From: Lachnospiraceae bacterium
Lineage (GTDB): Bacteria > Bacillota > Clostridia > Lachnospirales > Lachnospiraceae
Assembly (NCBI GenBank): GCA_028724245.1
Contig: JAQYDI010000189.1
Coordinates: 1 to 52,089 of the forward strand
Reading direction: 5' to 3'
Length of the DNA stretch: 52,089 nucleotides
The position numbers were made by a program, and so were the translations under genes. The notes beneath the pieces were generated by a model. That model did no database searches. It was not told where the DNA came from and was given only the letters and a program-made list of their open reading frames with translations. How positions within the stretch are numbered: the stretch's first letter is position 1; the number at the start of each line of letters is the position of its first letter. This document shows, one piece after another, positions 26,426-35,404 of this stretch.

Positions 26426-26669
26426 TCTGATCATCCTCCGTTTTTTCTTCAGTCTCACATTTCGGACATTCCGGAATACCGGCCACACTTGTGAGCATGG
26501 ACAGAATACCGGACAGCGCAGAAGCTGAAGCCACATACATCCAATCAACCTGCCCCATGGCCGCAGCCGCTCCAATTCCTGCAATCGCTGCCTGCGCTAC
26601 AGTCTTCACGGCTCTTACTCCCGCTGCCTTTGCCCAATTCATCCAATATTTTTTATCCATCATCATCAT
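26418..26669 (-). CDS. putative holin (r1t-like)
   Basis: An 83-residue protein with two hydrophobic segments (about residues 18-40 and 44-65) and a charged Cys-containing C terminus (CPKCETEEKTEDD). This is typical of small phage holins next to an amidase. It begins with four consecutive ATG codons (MMMMDKK). AGGAGG is too close to the first ATG, and the third (26663) has the best spacing, so two start sites, as in dual-start holins, are conceivable. Its end overlaps the amidase start. Confidence 0.75.
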   Translation of the reverse strand: MMMMDKKYWMNWAKAAGVRAVKTVAQAAIAGIGAAAAMGQVDWMYVASASALSGILSMLTSVAGIPECPKCETEEKTEDDQNE

Positions 26670-26950
26670 TCCTCCTGATCATGCGCTGCTTTATTTATAT
26701 GCTTTTCAATCTTGTCTATTGCTTCCGTAACCGGCCCATTACATCCTTTTTCCTTAAGCCCCTTCAGGCAGGCGAGGACGCCATATGTAAGCAGGCACAA
26801 TTCCTGTTCTTGCTTCGCAATCTGCTTGTCCTGATGTTCCTGTTTCAAGTACCACTTGTGCGCCGAAAACAGAAAACCACATCCTGCTGCCAATGCTGAC
26901 AATGCGGCACCGGCAGTAATAATCGTATTTGCATCAATTACAATCTGCAT
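26666..26950 (-). CDS. phage lysis-cassette membrane protein, unknown
   Basis: A 94-residue protein with one N-terminal transmembrane helix (about residues 9-30). A charged, coiled-coil-like cytoplasmic part (KWYLKQEHQDKQIAKQEQE) and a second amphipathic section follow. It overlaps the holin start by ATGA. Proteins of this kind often stand beside holins and may be a holin partner or spanin-like accessory. It has no homologous motif that I can name. Confidence 0.7.
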   Translation of the reverse strand: MQIVIDANTIITAGAALSALAAGCGFLFSAHKWYLKQEHQDKQIAKQEQELCLLTYGVLACLKGLKEKGCNGPVTEAIDKIEKHINKAAHDQEE

Positions 26951-27063
26951 GTGATTTCTCCAACTTTATTTATTCATACTTCAGTTTTTAGAATAACATT
27001 TTACTTTCATAATTTCTGACCCATTTTAAATAGGGAGGCGAAAAATTTCCGGTCTTTTAACCA

Positions 27064-27088
27064 CAAAAAGCACAGGTTTCCCTGTGCT
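27064..27088 (-). terminator. intrinsic terminator after integrase
   Basis: Minus strand AGCACAG GGAAAC CTGTGCT followed by TTTTTG, 22 bp past the integrase stop. It separates integrase from the lysis cassette, which therefore needs its own promoter or read-through. Confidence 0.8.
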
Positions 27089-27109
27089 CACTATGATGCA
27101 ATTTAAGTT

Positions 27110-28108
27110 TTATACAATATAGTTTTTATGATTACTTTTAACTGACTCGGAATTCGTTGTAATATATTCCATTGTCGTATCCACTCTTTTATGCCCAAGT
27201 AATCTGCTTACATCAACTACGCTCATGCCTCTGTCGAGTGCTGTCGTTGCAGTAGTATGGCGAAAAATATGCGGTGTCACATGAGTAGTTACTCCAGACG
27301 TCCTCCGCATCATATTTCTGATCAGGAGCTCAATGCCTGATTTCTTTAATCGGGCATATGGTTTCCGATCGTATACAAAAAGCGCCGGATTGTTATCGGC
27401 TCTGGTATCCAGATAATCTCGCAGAGCAACCTCCGCCCTGGCATTCAAATAGCTGATGCGGTGCTTGTCTCCTTTTCCGAACAGTATCACTTCTTTTGTT
27501 TCAAAGTTCACGTCTGATATATTCAGACGTTCCAGTTCTGTGACACGGCATCCAGTGCTATAAAGGACTTCGACGATTGCCTTTTCTCGTTTTGTCTGGC
27601 AGGCCAGCCTTATCTTCTCCAAATCTAACTGAGACATTGCCTTCTTGTGCTTCCTTTCATATTTGATCGGAGCGATGGTTATAGCTGGATTTTTATATAT
27701 GTATTCCTCTGCAGCCATCCAATTAAAATAGCTGCAGATAATAGTACGTTTGCAATCCAGCGTACGATTGGATATGTCATGTTCTTTTTGGTATCGATAC
27801 AGATACACCCGTATGTCATTCGCAAATACCTTTTCCGGAACTTTCTGAACAGTTCTGAAGAAATCCGTCAGCACCATAAGATATAAATAAAGCGTCTTAT
27901 CTGATAACCCAGCTATCTTCTTGGATACAATATAAATCTCTACGGTCTCCGGAATGTCGGCACCGTATGGAATCACTTCTGTTTTTCTCGCCTCAATCTC
28001 ATAATTGGATATTATGTTCTCTATCTGAGGCTCAATTTTTCGAAGCGCATCTACAGTCACATACTTATCCAGTAACAGGATCAAATCATTTTTGAGTTTT
28101 TCTCTCAT
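27110..28108 (-). CDS. tyrosine recombinase / phage integrase
   Basis: A 332-residue integrase. The N-terminal core-binding SAM-like domain spans about residues 50-150. The catalytic domain has Arg188 (STGCRVTEL), His280 and Arg283 (TPHIFRHTTAT), His306 (LLGHK) and Tyr315 (TTMEYIT); Lys212 is likely the beta-hairpin Lys. The ATG at 28108 is chosen because GGAGG precedes it. It presumably inserted the element in tRNA-Thr 1.8 kb to the left. An 8-bp hairpin (28120-28145) abuts its ribosome site. Confidence 0.94.
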   Translation of the reverse strand: MREKLKNDLILLLDKYVTVDALRKIEPQIENIISNYEIEARKTEVIPYGADIPETVEIYIVSKKIAGLSDKTLYLYLMVLTDFFRTVQKVPEKVFANDIRVYLYRYQKEHDISNRTLDCKRTIICSYFNWMAAEEYIYKNPAITIAPIKYERKHKKAMSQLDLEKIRLACQTKREKAIVEVLYSTGCRVTELERLNISDVNFETKEVILFGKGDKHRISYLNARAEVALRDYLDTRADNNPALFVYDRKPYARLKKSGIELLIRNMMRRTSGVTTHVTPHIFRHTTATTALDRGMSVVDVSRLLGHKRVDTTMEYITTNSESVKSNHKNYIV

Positions 28109-28177
28109 TGCACTACCTCCATGTCTTGAAAAAACCAAAGACATGAAGTATAATGAACCCGTCAGCAATGACATGTA

Positions 28178-28229
28178 TGAAGGTCGTTTTCCGGTTTGGC
28201 GATTGGAACGACCTTCACTTTTTATTTTG
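28178..28229 (+). terminator. hairpin with plus-strand T tract between RHH and integrase
   Basis: TGAAGGTCGTT (28178-28188) and AACGACCTTCA (28207-28217) are perfect 11-bp arms; CTTTTTATTTT follows on the plus strand. Both neighbouring genes are on the minus strand, so it would stop antisense transcription. On the minus strand it is a stable hairpin between the two genes. Confidence 0.55.
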
Positions 28230-28416
28230 GGATCGTCTTTTTAAGATATTCGTAATACCTTTTTACCGCATCTCTGATGACATCATTTTTACCTTTTCCT
28301 GCCATCTCGCATACTTCTTCAAGCATCATTTTTTCATCCGCACTCATCCTGACGGATATGCGATAATCTCTTGGATTTTCTAAAGGCGGTCTGCCAGTCC
28401 TTGCCAACTTGTTCAC
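28222..28416 (-). CDS. ribbon-helix-helix (CopG/Arc-like) regulator
   Basis: A 64-residue protein with an N-terminal basic arm TGRPP, a beta-strand RDYRISVRMSA, helix DEKMMLEEVCEMAG and helix KNDVIRDAVKRYYEYL: an RHH fold. It starts at GTG 28416 after AAGGAAG. It lies directly upstream of integrase under a strong promoter that carries direct repeats (28429-28471). It probably represses itself and may control integration. The RHH-int pairing suggests a role like an excisionase or lysogeny regulator; this is inference. Confidence 0.8.
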   Translation of the reverse strand: MNKLARTGRPPLENPRDYRISVRMSADEKMMLEEVCEMAGKGKNDVIRDAVKRYYEYLKKTIPK

Positions 28417-28428
28417 CTACTTCCTTTT

Positions 28429-28480
28429 TGGCTGTCATTAATTACATTTTTATTATACTTAATGGCTGTCAAAAAGTCAA
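28429..28480 (-). promoter_or_regulatory. RHH-int promoter with two TGACAGCCA repeats
   Basis: Minus strand TTGACT (28475-28480), 17-bp spacer, TATAAT (28452-28457). TGACAGCCA occurs in the spacer (28463-28471) and again before the ribosome site (28429-28437), 34 bp apart. Such repeats are plausible RHH operators. Confidence 0.7.
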
Positions 28481-28630
28481 TATGTTTTCGAACATATGAA
28501 CTATAGTCTGCTTTAGTTAACTTTCTGTGCAGTCTTTTGGTTTGTCGTTTTCTTTTATTAGTTCAACACCGCCCTTCAAAAGAAAACAAATCTAAGATTC
28601 TTAAATATCATTTGCAAGAATATATTTTGA

Positions 28631-28658
28631 TTGCAATTTTCACTTAATTTGCTATACT
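28631..28658 (+). promoter_or_regulatory. predicted promoter of the acyltransferase gene
   Basis: TTGCAA (28631-28636), 16-bp spacer, TATACT (28653-28658), then AGGAGA 8 nt before ATG at 28690. Confidence 0.6.
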
Positions 28659-28689
28659 AAATTTAGTTATACTTACAGGAGATTTCATT

Positions 28690-29721
28690 ATGCAAACAAA
28701 TTCAAGATTAGATTACATTGATATAGCAAAAGGGTTCGCAATAACGCTAATGGTGTTCGGTCATTCTTATTCACCATCAGGTGAAACTCCTGTTATGGTA
28801 TGGGTGTATTCTTTTCATATGCCACTTTTCTTCCTAACAACTGGTATTTTGTACGGCTTAAAAAGTCAAGAACATAAAACTATAAGTTTTGATTTAAAAA
28901 AGAAATGTGAAACATTACTTTTACCTTATTTCTTGTGGAATACTTTATATCAACTTTTTATTTCAATACTTGCTATCATTGGCGGAACTCCAGCAAAAGA
29001 TGCTCTTATACATAACTTAAGGATGGTAATCCTATTTAACGGAAGTGCTATGTGGTTTCTTCCCGCAATGTTCATATCGTCCTTAGTGTTCCTAAAAACA
29101 GCTAATTCTAAATCTATAAATATATTTATTGTTTTTTTTACAACGCTTATAGGTTTATTTGTTCCAAAATGTAATGAAATTGTTGAAGTTTTTTTACGTT
29201 CTTTTGTCGGCTTAGCATATATTGCTATAGGTTTTTATGCTGTTAAGTTTTATTCCACAAAATACAAAAAGTTTTACACTGTCATTCTGTTTGCAATAAG
29301 CCTCTTACTTGCCTTTTCAAACGGAATAGTAAGTATTGCCTCAAGAACTTTCCAAAATCCAGTACTTTATATGATAAATGGATGCCTTGGGACATTTATC
29401 ATTTACCAAGTTGCAATGCATATAAAAAGAGGAATTAATCTTTCTCGTTTATTTGAATACTGGGGTGTAAATTCTATAAAGATTCTTTGTTTACACGGTT
29501 TTGTAATCCAAATAATACGACTTCTTGATTATAAGTTTTTTAACAATTTGCTCCCCAGTTTTGGATCAGTTGAAGGATTCATTCACACTGCGTTAATTAT
29601 GACAATACTTACAATTATGATGCCATTAATTAATAAAATTTTTAACTGGTCTTTCGGAGTCAAGAATGTTTCGAAAACAAATCCATCACCGATGGCTAAT
29701 TATTCGAATAACCATCGGTGA
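28690..29721 (+). CDS. acyltransferase 3 family membrane protein
   Basis: A 343-residue integral membrane protein with about ten hydrophobic segments. The N terminus RLDYIDIAKGFAITLMVFGHSYSP carries the family signature, including His25. Such enzymes O-acetylate cell-surface sugars. It is the only plus-strand gene in the prophage seen here, has its own promoter, and is clearly richer in A+T than its flanks (poly-T/A codons). It is therefore a likely cargo or lysogenic-conversion gene that may alter the surface to block superinfection. Substrate is not known. Confidence 0.9.
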   Translation: MQTNSRLDYIDIAKGFAITLMVFGHSYSPSGETPVMVWVYSFHMPLFFLTTGILYGLKSQEHKTISFDLKKKCETLLLPYFLWNTLYQLFISILAIIGGTPAKDALIHNLRMVILFNGSAMWFLPAMFISSLVFLKTANSKSINIFIVFFTTLIGLFVPKCNEIVEVFLRSFVGLAYIAIGFYAVKFYSTKYKKFYTVILFAISLLLAFSNGIVSIASRTFQNPVLYMINGCLGTFIIYQVAMHIKRGINLSRLFEYWGVNSIKILCLHGFVIQIIRLLDYKFFNNLLPSFGSVEGFIHTALIMTILTIMMPLINKIFNWSFGVKNVSKTNPSPMANYSNNHR

Positions 29722-29723
29722 TG
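29684..29723. repeat. 12-bp inverted repeat at the acyltransferase 3' end
   Basis: CATCACCGATGG (29684-29695) and CCATCGGTGATG (29712-29723) are exact inverses and include the last codons of the acyltransferase gene. There is no T tract; it may still protect or end transcripts at this convergent junction. Confidence 0.55.
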
Positions 29724-29791
29724 CTGGTATTGATTGTTCGCTTGGACTATTCGTTGATTAACATACACCCCGAACTATAACTTAAAATTTG

Positions 29792-31630
29792 TTATTGATC
29801 GATTTTATCTTCTATTACCGTTCCATCAGATTTTAAATTATCATAAATATACATTGCATAATATCCTGGATAAGCATCTGTATTTTTATTCCGCGCTGAT
29901 GAACTAATGCCCTCGGTGATGTTTTGCGCGAAAACACAATCTCCACCATAACTAAAACCAACATCGCTTCTATGGAAGATATTGTTATACACTCTCATAC
30001 CGTAAACTCTTATGGATCGACAATAAGAATTAATATCATTATTATGAATAGCGAATTGTCTCCCATATAATGGATAAAAATATCCAGTACCAGAGAATGT
30101 ATTATTTCTATAGATATGTCCAAACATACAATCCCCATGATCTTCCATATCAATATGAGATGATGGATCGCGGAATCCATTATCTTTAAACGTACATCCC
30201 TCTACCAGCCAATTGATACCTCCAACCATTGCAATTCCAGTGGATGTGTTATTGTGGATATTACAATTCTTAATCCAGCATCCTCTAGGTTGTCCATGAA
30301 GAAATACAGGTGCAAAACAATAAGACGAAAATCCGGTAGTTGGTAAATAATCTTGATGGAGAACTATATTATATTTTTCTGCATCGGTAGGAGCCTTATA
30401 TGGATAATATAACATATTATTGCGGTCTATTCCTAATACATCTCCATTAGATTTATACCATATAATATCATAAAGTGTTGTATCTATAAATTCGCCAACC
30501 GTCCCCCATACTGAGCCTATCATATAATACGGATATTCTGTCAATAAATCTGGGGAAGTCCATTGCATTGGCTCAATCGTACGATACGCCAGTGTTTCTT
30601 CCCGTTTATCTCCGTTATCTGCATATCCGCCTTCTTCCAGGTTATAATCTTTTATATAGGTTGCGTTACCAATTCCTCCAGGAGCATAAATTGTCGATGT
30701 AATGTTAAATCCTGGACTATTGCATACTTCTACATCCTCAAGATAACATCCTTCACAATTACGGAATGCAACCATACAAACTTGTTCATTGCCAGATGTA
30801 ATACTTGATAACTGATCAACTTCTCCACTTAGAGTACCATTGATGAAACCAGAGTTTTTACAGTTTTTGTCAAAAACAAAAAAACTGTACCCATTGTAAA
30901 TTCCAACACTCTGACCAGAGTAAGTACTCCATCCGCTTGCCTCCATCTGAATTGTACATCCGTTTAGATCAATACAAAGATCTGATGGAATAAATATACA
31001 AAGGTGTTCTTCCGCCGTTGCTTCTGATACATTACCAAGAATTGGAACAGGGCTTACTGTTAGTGTTTTGTTTGGTAAAACTAGTTTTTTATATCCGTTT
31101 TCAGATACATAGTTAATCTGGTCAACTAGCCAATTTGTAACTGTAGTTGAATCATCTGCTATAGGTTCTGGAGCATAATATATCTCTGATGCTTTATAAC
31201 CACCATCTGCTACGCTCTGCACGGTGACAGTAAAAGAATCTGTATATGTTGTTCCAATTGCTGTTGCTGTAATAACTGCTGTTCCATCAGAATTACCCTT
31301 CAGCACCCCCCATGAAACTGAAGCTACATCTGGGTTGCTAGACCTAAAAGATACAAGATTATCCTGTAACCAATATGCTGGTATAACAGTTCCTATCAGG
31401 ACAACCTCTTCTCCAACCTTAATAGTGCTAGGCTTATTATTGATAGTGACACCAGTGATAGCAAATTCACCTTTATATCCCGATTCTCTCTTATTTGTAG
31501 GTGATTCGATATTCAAATCTTGAGTTACCTCAATAGTCTTAGTGTCTATTAACGGATCATTAGTACTGTATTTTGCAGATGCCGTCACGTTAACCGTCAT
31601 CTCTCCACTTGTATTTAACCACTTACTCAT
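29792..31630 (-). CDS. phage tail spike/fibre protein with beta-helix
   Basis: A 612-residue protein. The first about 35 residues look like the second half of a BIG2 Ig-like domain whose first half is at the end of the preceding ORF. A complete BIG2 domain (about 55-140, VTINNKPSTIKVGEEVVL ... SNPDVASVSWGVLKGNSDGTAVITATA) follows. A long right-handed parallel beta-helix (about 165-600) has repeated short strands such as CWIKNCNIHNNTSTGIAMVG. It is probably a receptor-binding or polysaccharide-degrading spike. The ATG overlaps the previous stop as ATGAGTAA, with only a weak ribosome site. Confidence 0.85.
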   Translation of the reverse strand: MSKWLNTSGEMTVNVTASAKYSTNDPLIDTKTIEVTQDLNIESPTNKRESGYKGEFAITGVTINNKPSTIKVGEEVVLIGTVIPAYWLQDNLVSFRSSNPDVASVSWGVLKGNSDGTAVITATAIGTTYTDSFTVTVQSVADGGYKASEIYYAPEPIADDSTTVTNWLVDQINYVSENGYKKLVLPNKTLTVSPVPILGNVSEATAEEHLCIFIPSDLCIDLNGCTIQMEASGWSTYSGQSVGIYNGYSFFVFDKNCKNSGFINGTLSGEVDQLSSITSGNEQVCMVAFRNCEGCYLEDVEVCNSPGFNITSTIYAPGGIGNATYIKDYNLEEGGYADNGDKREETLAYRTIEPMQWTSPDLLTEYPYYMIGSVWGTVGEFIDTTLYDIIWYKSNGDVLGIDRNNMLYYPYKAPTDAEKYNIVLHQDYLPTTGFSSYCFAPVFLHGQPRGCWIKNCNIHNNTSTGIAMVGGINWLVEGCTFKDNGFRDPSSHIDMEDHGDCMFGHIYRNNTFSGTGYFYPLYGRQFAIHNNDINSYCRSIRVYGMRVYNNIFHRSDVGFSYGGDCVFAQNITEGISSSARNKNTDAYPGYYAMYIYDNLKSDGTVIEDKIDQ

Positions 31631-33809
31631 CTATTACCACCACACTTTCGTTCGAAGTTGTATATGTTACAGTTGTCGCGCTTGCCTTATCTGTAGGAAT
31701 AATTTTTGCTGACGCTATAGGGACAGAAGTATACGGTAAAACTGTACCACTTACAGGATAATTACCAGATACCGATGAGATTCCAGAAACAGAATATGTC
31801 TTATCAAATACCCTGAAATTTTGTGCAATCTCATCTTCTGTTAGTGCCTTGCTATACACAGATGCATGACAAATTCGTGCCTGTATCCTATCAAATAATT
31901 TCACATATTTAAGAACCATACTATGGGTTCCAGATCCTGTGCCACTCTTTACCAAAACGCCATTGTAATAGATTTCATATTTATTGCCCGGTTTCTCTAC
32001 AACAGTCAGCATCGCCTTTTTGTTTTTTATTTTACACTCGTCCGGTAATGTTACACCCCCTGCACAATTGACACGCACATTTGCTGGGTCATTTGGAGAA
32101 AAAGGAACTTGTACACCGTAATTCCACTGATAATAAGATATAGATGTCACATCAACGTCATAGGCAGATATTACCGATCCATTACCCGTTGAATAAATCG
32201 GAATGCCAACAAAACTTACAGTAAAACCACTCGTTGAACAATCAACCTCTCCAACAGAAAAAGCCTCTTTTTCTGTTAGAGTTCCATTAGTATTAGTTCC
32301 CAATGAAAAACCATCACTTTCAATCCATCTGCCATTATAAGAACTTATAATTCCCGCCAAATTAATGTCATAACCATTACCCGACAAATCTTTCCACACT
32401 GTCGCTGTAGTGTCTTGCACTCCAGTTCCAACATTGTTAATTCCGTCATAATCAACCAATAAATTTTCCTTGATATATGTCTCAGGATGTCCAACAGATA
32501 ATGTATAGGACGCTGTTTTACCACCATCCTCTGTAGTCACGGTGATAATCGCTATTCCTTCTGCAATGCATGTAACCTTACCACCAGCATCCACTGTTGC
32601 TACAGATGGTGTCGATGAACTCCATATTACATTACGGTTTGTGGCATCTATTGGAGTGATTGTGTACACCTGGGCATTTAAAATGCCCCCTTCTTCACCA
32701 GATACCTCCGTTACATCAAATGATATTCCATCCACTGGTACAGGGATAGACACATTTACATTTATTGATGCAATATATCCACCGCACGACGCAGTGATTA
32801 TTGTAGACCCATTCGCAACAGCTGTAATAACTCCGTTATCTACAGTAGCAACAGATGTATCTGACGATTTCCATATGACCTTTTTATTAGTTGCATTTTC
32901 TGGGGTGATTATTGTAGACAATGTAACCTTACCGTCAGACAATTTAAACTTAACTTCTGCAGGAGATACCGACAACCCAGTTACCGCAATGAAATCCCCT
33001 GCGGATACCTGCACTCCATCACCTACTGGATTGCCGTTTATAAAAATATGCAGAACACCATATTCATCGTATCCTAAATCAATGGAAGCAATCTCCTCAG
33101 AAAGTTGACTTAAATCGCCCTTTAGCTCACTAACCTGCGCCCTGACAGCTTCCCCGGCGCTGTCGTGTACAGTACCATCTATATCTACACGCAGATCTGT
33201 CATTTCTGCCGTTGCGAACGGAGTTTTTAAAGGATATGTGAATTCAATTTCATCTACAATGAATCTGTCACCATCTAAACTCCTAATACGAACACCTGTC
33301 CCTTCCATGCTTATCACGACATGTTCATTTATGTCGTTGCTTTTAACGAAAGCAATGCTTCCATCTCCTGTCTGAGGTGCATATTTTTCAGGTACATAGC
33401 CTAATAACATGTTTCCCATGCTTAAATAGTCTAATGTCAAATTCATTCCAGATATCCTAACCGTTGCCGTATATCCATTACAGGAGATACTGCCTGTCGC
33501 ATCTTTCGATACATAACTGTTTGCAATTTCAAATGTATCTCCAGTTATATCCGTTTCGCCCGGTACAGTCGGGAGGGATATCAGATTATCAACTCTTTTA
33601 TTTGCCAGATCAATATTATTTCTCGCAATCATATCAATGCTACCGGCTTTTCCTTCCTTATTAAGCGTATACGCCAAAGCATACAATGCCGCACGGACAT
33701 CACTCCCTTTGGCCGCTGCTGCTATTGATTCCAGTGCATCTTCGATTGTATAGATTCCAGATTTTACTTTTTCAATCAAATCATCGATGTCTTTTTGTGT
33801 CATTGACAT
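31623..33809 (-). CDS. tail fibre / baseplate protein with BIG2 and LamG-like domains
   Basis: A 728-residue structural protein. Domains in order: an N-terminal helical attachment region (about 1-90), a beta-rich region (about 95-240), BIG2 repeats near 275-360 (VTGLSVSPAEVKFKLSDG ... SSDTSVATVDNGVITAV) and 365-445, and a concanavalin/LamG-like module (about 455-675). A third BIG2 domain breaks off after SNESVVVIDE. Its missing half is the N terminus of the next ORF. It starts one base inside the Tal stop (TAATG). It is likely a host-recognition protein at the tail tip. Confidence 0.85.
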   Translation of the reverse strand: MSMTQKDIDDLIEKVKSGIYTIEDALESIAAAAKGSDVRAALYALAYTLNKEGKAGSIDMIARNNIDLANKRVDNLISLPTVPGETDITGDTFEIANSYVSKDATGSISCNGYTATVRISGMNLTLDYLSMGNMLLGYVPEKYAPQTGDGSIAFVKSNDINEHVVISMEGTGVRIRSLDGDRFIVDEIEFTYPLKTPFATAEMTDLRVDIDGTVHDSAGEAVRAQVSELKGDLSQLSEEIASIDLGYDEYGVLHIFINGNPVGDGVQVSAGDFIAVTGLSVSPAEVKFKLSDGKVTLSTIITPENATNKKVIWKSSDTSVATVDNGVITAVANGSTIITASCGGYIASINVNVSIPVPVDGISFDVTEVSGEEGGILNAQVYTITPIDATNRNVIWSSSTPSVATVDAGGKVTCIAEGIAIITVTTEDGGKTASYTLSVGHPETYIKENLLVDYDGINNVGTGVQDTTATVWKDLSGNGYDINLAGIISSYNGRWIESDGFSLGTNTNGTLTEKEAFSVGEVDCSTSGFTVSFVGIPIYSTGNGSVISAYDVDVTSISYYQWNYGVQVPFSPNDPANVRVNCAGGVTLPDECKIKNKKAMLTVVEKPGNKYEIYYNGVLVKSGTGSGTHSMVLKYVKLFDRIQARICHASVYSKALTEDEIAQNFRVFDKTYSVSGISSVSGNYPVSGTVLPYTSVPIASAKIIPTDKASATTVTYTTSNESVVVIDE

Positions 33810-35404
33810 TATCCTGTCACTCCTTCTCCTTCCAATTTGCTTACCCTCTCTACCAGAGCATCATATACGTTTTTATCCACATACATTTCTGCTGCTTCTT
33901 CTCCGGTTATGTATCCGGAATCGTTCTCCAGATCACTCGTTTTATCCGGAACTGAAGGTATCTCATCTTTCGTCGCATACCCTGACAGATCAATCGTTTC
34001 TGAAAGTTTGTCCCACCCTGAATCTGTCCAGGCATAATTGGCTCCGGTGTCAAGCAGGTTGTAAGTATCTCCAACTTCCCGGTTTACTGCTGGTAATGCA
34101 GCATAGTTGGCCACACTTCCCTTAAACCGATAGACAGCTGCTATCTTGTTGCTTATCTCTTTTTTGTAAGCTTCAAATTCACTGTTTTTTACATAATCCG
34201 ATGGAATCTGTGCAATTATCTGTTCAACTTCCTGCACCGCATTATTCGCCTGATTTGCGCTGTTCTGCGCAGATTGGGCCGATGTCTGTACAACCGATAC
34301 ATTATTTTGCGCTGTTTTCATTCCGGAAAGCTGCTTTTCAGTCATCGTTGAAAATGTAACGCCAAATGTATATTCCGTCTGGTCCGGGTTTACCAGATCC
34401 AGAACAATCTTTGAGCATAAAAACAACCGGTCAATCCCATGTGGGATTGATATGACACGTACCAGGTCTCCCAGCCTGATCCGCTCCGTGTCCACGTCTA
34501 TAAGGTGCAGATCAACAGCCTTTATTGTCAGCGACACAGCCATTTCTATTCCTGATTTCAGAAATGCACGTCCCTTTGTCAAAAGGTTATCCGGAAGTGT
34601 AACATCATCCCATTCCTGTACTTTCCAGATGCGGCCAAATAAAGCAATTGCATCTGCATCTTCGATATAGTCTTTTCCGTCGTTCACGCTGCTGATTGTC
34701 AGCCTGCCCGCTGAATCACCTTCATCATCCTGCTGCTCAGCTCCCAGCGGTATCAGGCAGGTAAATATATCTTCTGCATTGATGTATTCCGATATATCCA
34801 GTAAATTCACACCGAACTGTATTGTCTGGCTGCTGATTCTTCCGTAATCGCTTATGTAATCAAGATATCGTTTTCCATCAGCCAGACGGGGGCGGATATA
34901 TCCTCCATGGGTATCAATCAGCTTTCCTGTTATGGACTCCAATGTACTGGTATATCCGCTGTCTTCCCGGTTAATATAATGGTTGGGATCTGTAACCGTG
35001 ATTTCTCCCACTTCAAACTGTTTTTCCTGTTCCACCTGCGAATTATGGTTCGTAATAAACTGTGTAAATAATTCCGGAATATCCCCCTGAAATGAATAAG
35101 GACGCTGTACAGAATCGATCAGAAAAGCCAGATCACCTTCACAATAAGTATTCTTTCTCTTATAAAAATCCTTTTCATCATGCAGAACACGCCCGCGGAA
35201 GATTTCATCCTGCTCCTGATACACTATAATAATGCTCTTCAGCTTTTTGACCTGATCGTACATGACGTTATCTGGAGGCAATATAAATTCCATGCAGCCA
35301 GCCTTATTCAATTCCATGGTCAATTTAGGACTGATCACTCCATATCCTTCATTGGACAGGTCCGGAGTATACAGAACTTTTCCATCTATCTTCATCGTAT
35401 ACAT
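33809..35404 (-). CDS. tail-associated protein Tal / endopeptidase tail family
   Basis: A 531-residue baseplate hub protein of the prophage endopeptidase tail family. The N-terminal gp27-like part (about 1-370) contains LTMELNKAGCMEFILP and RGRVLHDEKDFYKRK. A coiled-coil section rich in Gln/Ala/Asn (about 375-420) and a C-terminal extension with YRFKGSVANYAALPAV and repeated DLSGYATKDEI-type strands follow. It immediately follows Dit, the normal siphovirus order. GGGGAGG lies upstream of the ATG. Confidence 0.92.
   Translation of the reverse strand: MYTMKIDGKVLYTPDLSNEGYGVISPKLTMELNKAGCMEFILPPDNVMYDQVKKLKSIIIVYQEQDEIFRGRVLHDEKDFYKRKNTYCEGDLAFLIDSVQRPYSFQGDIPELFTQFITNHNSQVEQEKQFEVGEITVTDPNHYINREDSGYTSTLESITGKLIDTHGGYIRPRLADGKRYLDYISDYGRISSQTIQFGVNLLDISEYINAEDIFTCLIPLGAEQQDDEGDSAGRLTISSVNDGKDYIEDADAIALFGRIWKVQEWDDVTLPDNLLTKGRAFLKSGIEMAVSLTIKAVDLHLIDVDTERIRLGDLVRVISIPHGIDRLFLCSKIVLDLVNPDQTEYTFGVTFSTMTEKQLSGMKTAQNNVSVVQTSAQSAQNSANQANNAVQEVEQIIAQIPSDYVKNSEFEAYKKEISNKIAAVYRFKGSVANYAALPAVNREVGDTYNLLDTGANYAWTDSGWDKLSETIDLSGYATKDEIPSVPDKTSDLENDSGYITGEEAAEMYVDKNVYDALVERVSKLEGEGVTG

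Noticed and set aside
28488-28503. CGAACATATGAAC, resembling a Gram-positive LexA box
   Set aside because: The second half does not match GTTC; only half the box is present.
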